Shown here piece by piece: positions 49,612-52,562 of a stretch of DNA of 52,562 bases. Both the position numbers and the translations under genes were made by a program. The notes beneath the pieces were generated by a model that was not told the DNA's origin, did not search any database, and saw only the letters and a program-made list of their open reading frames with translations. The stretch spans positions 2,421 through 54,982 of the forward strand of contig DFXW01000015.1 in the NCBI GenBank assembly GCA_002382495.1. Direction: 5' to 3'. This stretch comes from Flavobacterium sp. UBA4098. GTDB taxonomy: Bacteria; Bacteroidota; Bacteroidia; Flavobacteriales; Flavobacteriaceae. How positions within the stretch are numbered: the first letter of the stretch is position 1; every line of letters begins with the position of its first letter.

Positions 49612-51156
49612 ATGGAAAATTTTAGAAATATAGCGCCAGTTAAAGTAGACAAAGCGACTATCATTAATCTCGAAAAAGGGAAATTACCTCCACAGGTATT
49701 GGACTTAGAGGAGGCGGTGTTAGGCGCCATGATGATTGATAAAAAAGGAGTAGATGAGGTTATTGATATCTTGCAAGCCGATGCCTTTTACAAAGACGCA
49801 CACAAATATATTTTTGAAGCCATTGTTCAATTGTTTACCGAAACACAACCAATCGATTTATTAACGGTTTCGGCTCAACTTAAGAAAAACGGAAAATTAG
49901 ACATTGCTGGTGGCGATTTCTATTTGATCCAGTTAACCCAAAAAATTTCCTCTTCTGCTCACATTGAGTTTCACTCTAGAATTATTCTGCAAAAATTTAT
50001 TCAACGTAGTTTGATTCGTATTTCATCTGAAATTATAGAAGATTCCTATGACGAAACTACGGATGTATTTGATTTGTTAGACAAAGCCGAATCTAAATTA
50101 TACGAAGTAACACAAGGAAATATTAAAAGAAGTTCTGAAACTGCACAAAGTTTAGTGTTGCAAGCCAAAAAACGAATTGAAGAAATAGCAGGTCAAGAAG
50201 GATTGAGTGGAGTAGCGACTGGTTTTGAAAAATTAGATAAGATTACTTCGGGATGGCAACCTAGTGATTTAATTATCATTGCAGCAAGACCTGCGATGGG
50301 AAAAACTGCATTTGTATTGTCAATGGCACGAAATATGGCTATTGATTATGGAATGCCGGTAGCTTTATTCTCTTTGGAGATGGCTTCAGTGCAATTAATT
50401 ACTCGTTTGATCTCCTCCGAAACAGGTTTGTCTTCCGAAAAGTTGCGTACCGGAAAATTAGAAAAACACGAATGGGAACAATTGAGTACCAAAGTGAAAA
50501 ACTTAGAAAAAGCACCTTTATATATTGACGATACCCCATCTCTTTCTATTTTTGATTTAAGAGCTAAAGCAAGACGTTTGGTATCACAACACGGAATTAG
50601 AATCATTATTGTAGATTATTTACAATTGATGACGGCCGGTGGAAACGGAAAAGGTGGCGGAAATAGAGAGCAAGAAATCTCGACAATTTCTCGAAATTTG
50701 AAAGCCTTGGCTAAAGAGTTGAATGTTCCGGTTATTGCGCTTTCGCAATTATCACGTGCGGTAGAAACACGTGGTTCTAGTAAGCGTCCTTTGTTGTCTG
50801 ACTTACGTGAATCGGGAGCGATTGAGCAAGATGCCGATATCGTTTCGTTTTTGTACCGTCCGGAATATTATAAAATTGACGAATGGGATGATGATGAAGC
50901 ATCGCCAACAGCTGGTCAGGCCGAGATTATGATTGCCAAGCACCGTAATGGTAGTATCGAAAACGTTCGTTTGAAATTCATCGGTCACTTAGGTAAATTT
51001 GATAATTTAGATGATTACTCAGGAAGTTACGATGATTTACCATCGAGTATGAATAGTGACGATAATCCGTTTATTACAAAGAACTTACCTTCGGCTAATG
51101 AAGCCTTTGGAAGTAATTTGAATGAGGATGACGACGATAGTGATGTTCCCTTTTAA
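49612..51156 (+). CDS. dnaB: Replicative DNA helicase
   Basis: DnaB unwinds DNA at the replication fork as a hexamer. The 514-residue protein has the helical N-terminal domain (about 25-130, PQVLDLEEAVLGAMM), a linker, and the RecA-like core with Walker A ARPAMGKT (225-232), DTPSLSIFDLRAKARRL, Walker B IIIVDYLQLM, and LSQLSRAVETR with the arginine region. The acidic C-terminal tail (NEDDDDSDVPF) resembles the protein-binding tails of SSB and could bind partners. It has its own promoter and terminator. Confidence 0.97.
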   Translation: MENFRNIAPVKVDKATIINLEKGKLPPQVLDLEEAVLGAMMIDKKGVDEVIDILQADAFYKDAHKYIFEAIVQLFTETQPIDLLTVSAQLKKNGKLDIAGGDFYLIQLTQKISSSAHIEFHSRIILQKFIQRSLIRISSEIIEDSYDETTDVFDLLDKAESKLYEVTQGNIKRSSETAQSLVLQAKKRIEEIAGQEGLSGVATGFEKLDKITSGWQPSDLIIIAARPAMGKTAFVLSMARNMAIDYGMPVALFSLEMASVQLITRLISSETGLSSEKLRTGKLEKHEWEQLSTKVKNLEKAPLYIDDTPSLSIFDLRAKARRLVSQHGIRIIIVDYLQLMTAGGNGKGGGNREQEISTISRNLKALAKELNVPVIALSQLSRAVETRGSSKRPLLSDLRESGAIEQDADIVSFLYRPEYYKIDEWDDDEASPTAGQAEIMIAKHRNGSIENVRLKFIGHLGKFDNLDDYSGSYDDLPSSMNSDDNPFITKNLPSANEAFGSNLNEDDDDSDVPF

Positions 51157-51168
51157 ATAATAAATATA

Positions 51169-51195
51169 AGTCCGCTTTTAAGCGGATTTTTTTTT
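51169..51195 (+). terminator. Intrinsic terminator after dnaB
   Basis: TCCGCT and AGCGGA pair around a 4-base loop and are followed by nine T residues, 14 bases after the dnaB stop. Confidence 0.75.
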
Positions 51196-51225
51196 GGTTC
51201 ACGGCCAAATGAAATGAAACTATAT

Positions 51226-52029
51226 TTAATTCAAACTAAATTCCATCCAAATAGGGCAGTGGTCCGAAATGGTTCTAGCCGCCTTTAGCGATTGGAAGTT
51301 TTGATAAAACAAAATTACTCCTGAAGCTAATTTCTTGATATTAGATTTTGGGTAAAAGATATTGTCAAATTCAGAGGCAAGATATTGGCTATTTTTTATA
51401 CTGCGTTTCAAAGAGGTTTTTTGGTTGACCAATGCTGATGCAAATCCCATTTTTCGCAATGGATTAAAAACAGAATGCGATTGCGGACAATTGAAATCAC
51501 CCATAATGATCAAATTGGATTTTGAATATGTTGATGGGAAGAATTGAAAGTATTTAATCTCTCTTTCAGGTTGCTTACTTTTGGTAATTGCATGAAAGGA
51601 AACGGCGGTGAATTGTTTATTGCCATACTCAAAAGTACATAAGTAAGGTTCGCGCTCCATTACGGCTGCGTATTTTTTTTCAAGCCATGCTTTTCCAATT
51701 TTTTTGATTGATGCTGTTTTCCAAAGAAAGGCATAGCGTTCTGTTTTACTGGGTGTACTTGAAGTGGGGTCGCTGATGGTATAATCCCATTGATTTCCTT
51801 TTCTATTGAGTGCATCTGCAAGTCGGGCAACTGCCTGAGCGCCTCCATAACCCGCTACAACTTCTTGTAAGGCGACTAAATCATATTGGTTCAGTAGATT
51901 TGCCATAAAGGCTATTTCTTCATTAGACTTGGATTTACCTAAATTTTCGACATTCCAAGAAACTAATTTAATTTGACCAAAGCCAATGAAAGAAAGAAGT
52001 AGGAATACAAAAAGGAATATTTTTTTCAT
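51226..52029 (-). CDS. Exported endonuclease/exonuclease/phosphatase (EEP) family protein
   Basis: The 267-residue protein has a signal peptide (about 1-18, FVFLLLSFIGFGQ) and the DNase I-like fold: KLVSWNVENLG with the metal-site Asn, LVALQEVV with the metal-binding Glu, MGDFNCPQ with the catalytic Asp/Asn pair, and ISDHCPIWMEF with the final Asp-His. All catalytic residues of the family are present. It is likely a periplasmic or secreted nuclease for DNA scavenging, although a phosphatase role is possible. It converges on dnaB and stands alone. Confidence 0.88.
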   Translation of the reverse strand: MKKIFLFVFLLLSFIGFGQIKLVSWNVENLGKSKSNEEIAFMANLLNQYDLVALQEVVAGYGGAQAVARLADALNRKGNQWDYTISDPTSSTPSKTERYAFLWKTASIKKIGKAWLEKKYAAVMEREPYLCTFEYGNKQFTAVSFHAITKSKQPEREIKYFQFFPSTYSKSNLIIMGDFNCPQSHSVFNPLRKMGFASALVNQKTSLKRSIKNSQYLASEFDNIFYPKSNIKKLASGVILFYQNFQSLKAARTISDHCPIWMEFSLN

Positions 52030-52096
52030 GCGCTATTCTAAATAGTATTGCGGTTTAAAGATACAATTATTAGTCGTTCATCACTAAAGGGCAACA

Positions 52097-52125
52097 AAAA
52101 ACCCCAATCTTTCGATTGAGGTTTT
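52097..52125 (-). terminator. Intrinsic terminator after rplT
   Basis: AAAACC-C-CAATC pairs with GATTG-A-GGTTTT around a TTTC loop, with one mismatch. On the minus strand it ends in a T run. It lies about 40 bases past the rplT stop. Confidence 0.65.
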
Positions 52126-52164
52126 CTATATAAGTAAGTAATCTAAATTGAGTTGATAAAACGT

Positions 52165-52509
52165 TTATTTTACTTTATTAAGTATTGCTTTGAATGCTTC
52201 TGGGTGGTTCATCGCTAAATCAGCAAGAACCTTACGATTCAATTCGATATTATTAGCTTTCACTTTTCCCATGAATTGAGAATAAGACATTCCTTCTAAA
52301 CGAGCTCCAGCGTTGATACGTTGAATCCATAAAGCACGGAAATTTCTTTTATTCACTTTTCTGTCACGGTAAGCGTAGCACATTGCTTTCTCTACCGCGT
52401 TCTTAGCAACTGTCCAAACGTTTTTACGTCTACCAAAGAAACCTTTGGCTTGCTTCATTATTTTTTTTCTTCTTGCTCTTTTAGCAACTGAATTTACCGA
52501 TCTTGGCAT
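52165..52509 (-). CDS. rplT: 50S ribosomal protein L20
   Basis: L20 is an early assembly protein of the large ribosomal subunit and binds 23S rRNA. The 114-residue basic protein starts MPRSVNSVAKRARRKKIMKQ, the standard L20 opening, and contains KGFFGRRKNVW, YAYRDRKVNKRNFRALW and SYSQFMGKVKANNIELNRK. Length is normal. In most bacteria it is the last gene of the infC-rpmI-rplT operon; rpmI would lie just beyond the right edge. The last 53 bases of the window hold no gene I can assign. Confidence 0.97.
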   Translation of the reverse strand: MPRSVNSVAKRARRKKIMKQAKGFFGRRKNVWTVAKNAVEKAMCYAYRDRKVNKRNFRALWIQRINAGARLEGMSYSQFMGKVKANNIELNRKVLADLAMNHPEAFKAILNKVK

Positions 52510-52562
52510 AATTTTACTGTTTTTTTGTAGCAGGCGTCCCGAATTTAATCAAGGGAACTTAA

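Noticed and set aside
1..52562. CRISPR arrays, insertion sequences, prophage genes, tRNA or rRNA genes
   Set aside because: Reading the intergenic regions and the gene list, I saw no regularly spaced repeats, transposase, integrase, phage structural gene or cloverleaf-like segment. A covariance-model search would be needed for full certainty on small RNAs.

Overview
The window is a stretch of chromosome from a member of the Bacteroidetes, most likely Flavobacterium or a close relative. It is AT-rich. Genes lack Shine-Dalgarno sequences but often follow the Bacteroidetes -7 promoter element TAnnTTTG. Many small proteins belong to families I know mainly from Flavobacteriaceae (DUF6048, DUF6452, DUF6095 and DUF6787 types, named from memory). 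I see no insertion sequence, prophage, CRISPR array, rRNA or tRNA. The content is mostly housekeeping genes with a few accessory ones.

Left part (1-15.3 kb): the end of a YfhO-type membrane protein overlaps a glycosyltransferase, followed by a polysaccharide flippase and a small unknown protein. Convergent to these is uvrA. An ECF sigma factor follows with a 47-residue basic protein behind it and a strong two-way terminator. A three-gene minus-strand operon then encodes a saccharopine/lysine dehydrogenase-like protein, a DUF1338 2-oxoadipate dioxygenase/decarboxylase-like protein and an ALDH7-type aldehyde dehydrogenase. This looks like lysine catabolism through 2-aminoadipate. Next come endonuclease III (without its iron-sulfur cysteines), a Bcp peroxiredoxin and a large conserved protein of unknown function.

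Middle part (15.4-31.5 kb): an MBL-fold hydrolase with a TTG start, a small anchored protein, an esterase/DUF4870-like/dihydroorotase-like operon, an exported beta-propeller lactonase, a DEAD-box-type helicase (DEFD motif), a TIGR02757 protein with a LolD-type ATPase, the serine genes serA and serC next to a LuxC-type acyl-CoA reductase, a divergent two-cluster ferredoxin, an orphan TonB-dependent receptor, and ychF.

Right part (31.6-52.5 kb): parE-parC; an eight-gene minus-strand run (methyltransferase, ZIP transporter, PH-domain protein, murQ, DUF6095, Qnr-like pentapeptide protein, lipoprotein, TerC) with stop/start overlaps; a THUMP RNA methyltransferase; rlmD with two envelope proteins; tgt (zinc cysteines missing), an LptF/LptG permease and an EamA transporter; accA; dnaB; an exported EEP-family nuclease; and rplT at the edge.

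I found no wholly new multi-gene system. The best leads are the lysine-degradation operon with a palindrome over its promoter, four enzymes that lost residues regarded as diagnostic (Tgt, Nth, PyrC-like, helicase motif II), the 486-residue unknown protein, the small protein behind the sigma factor, and the LuxC/ferredoxin pair with overlapping divergent promoters.
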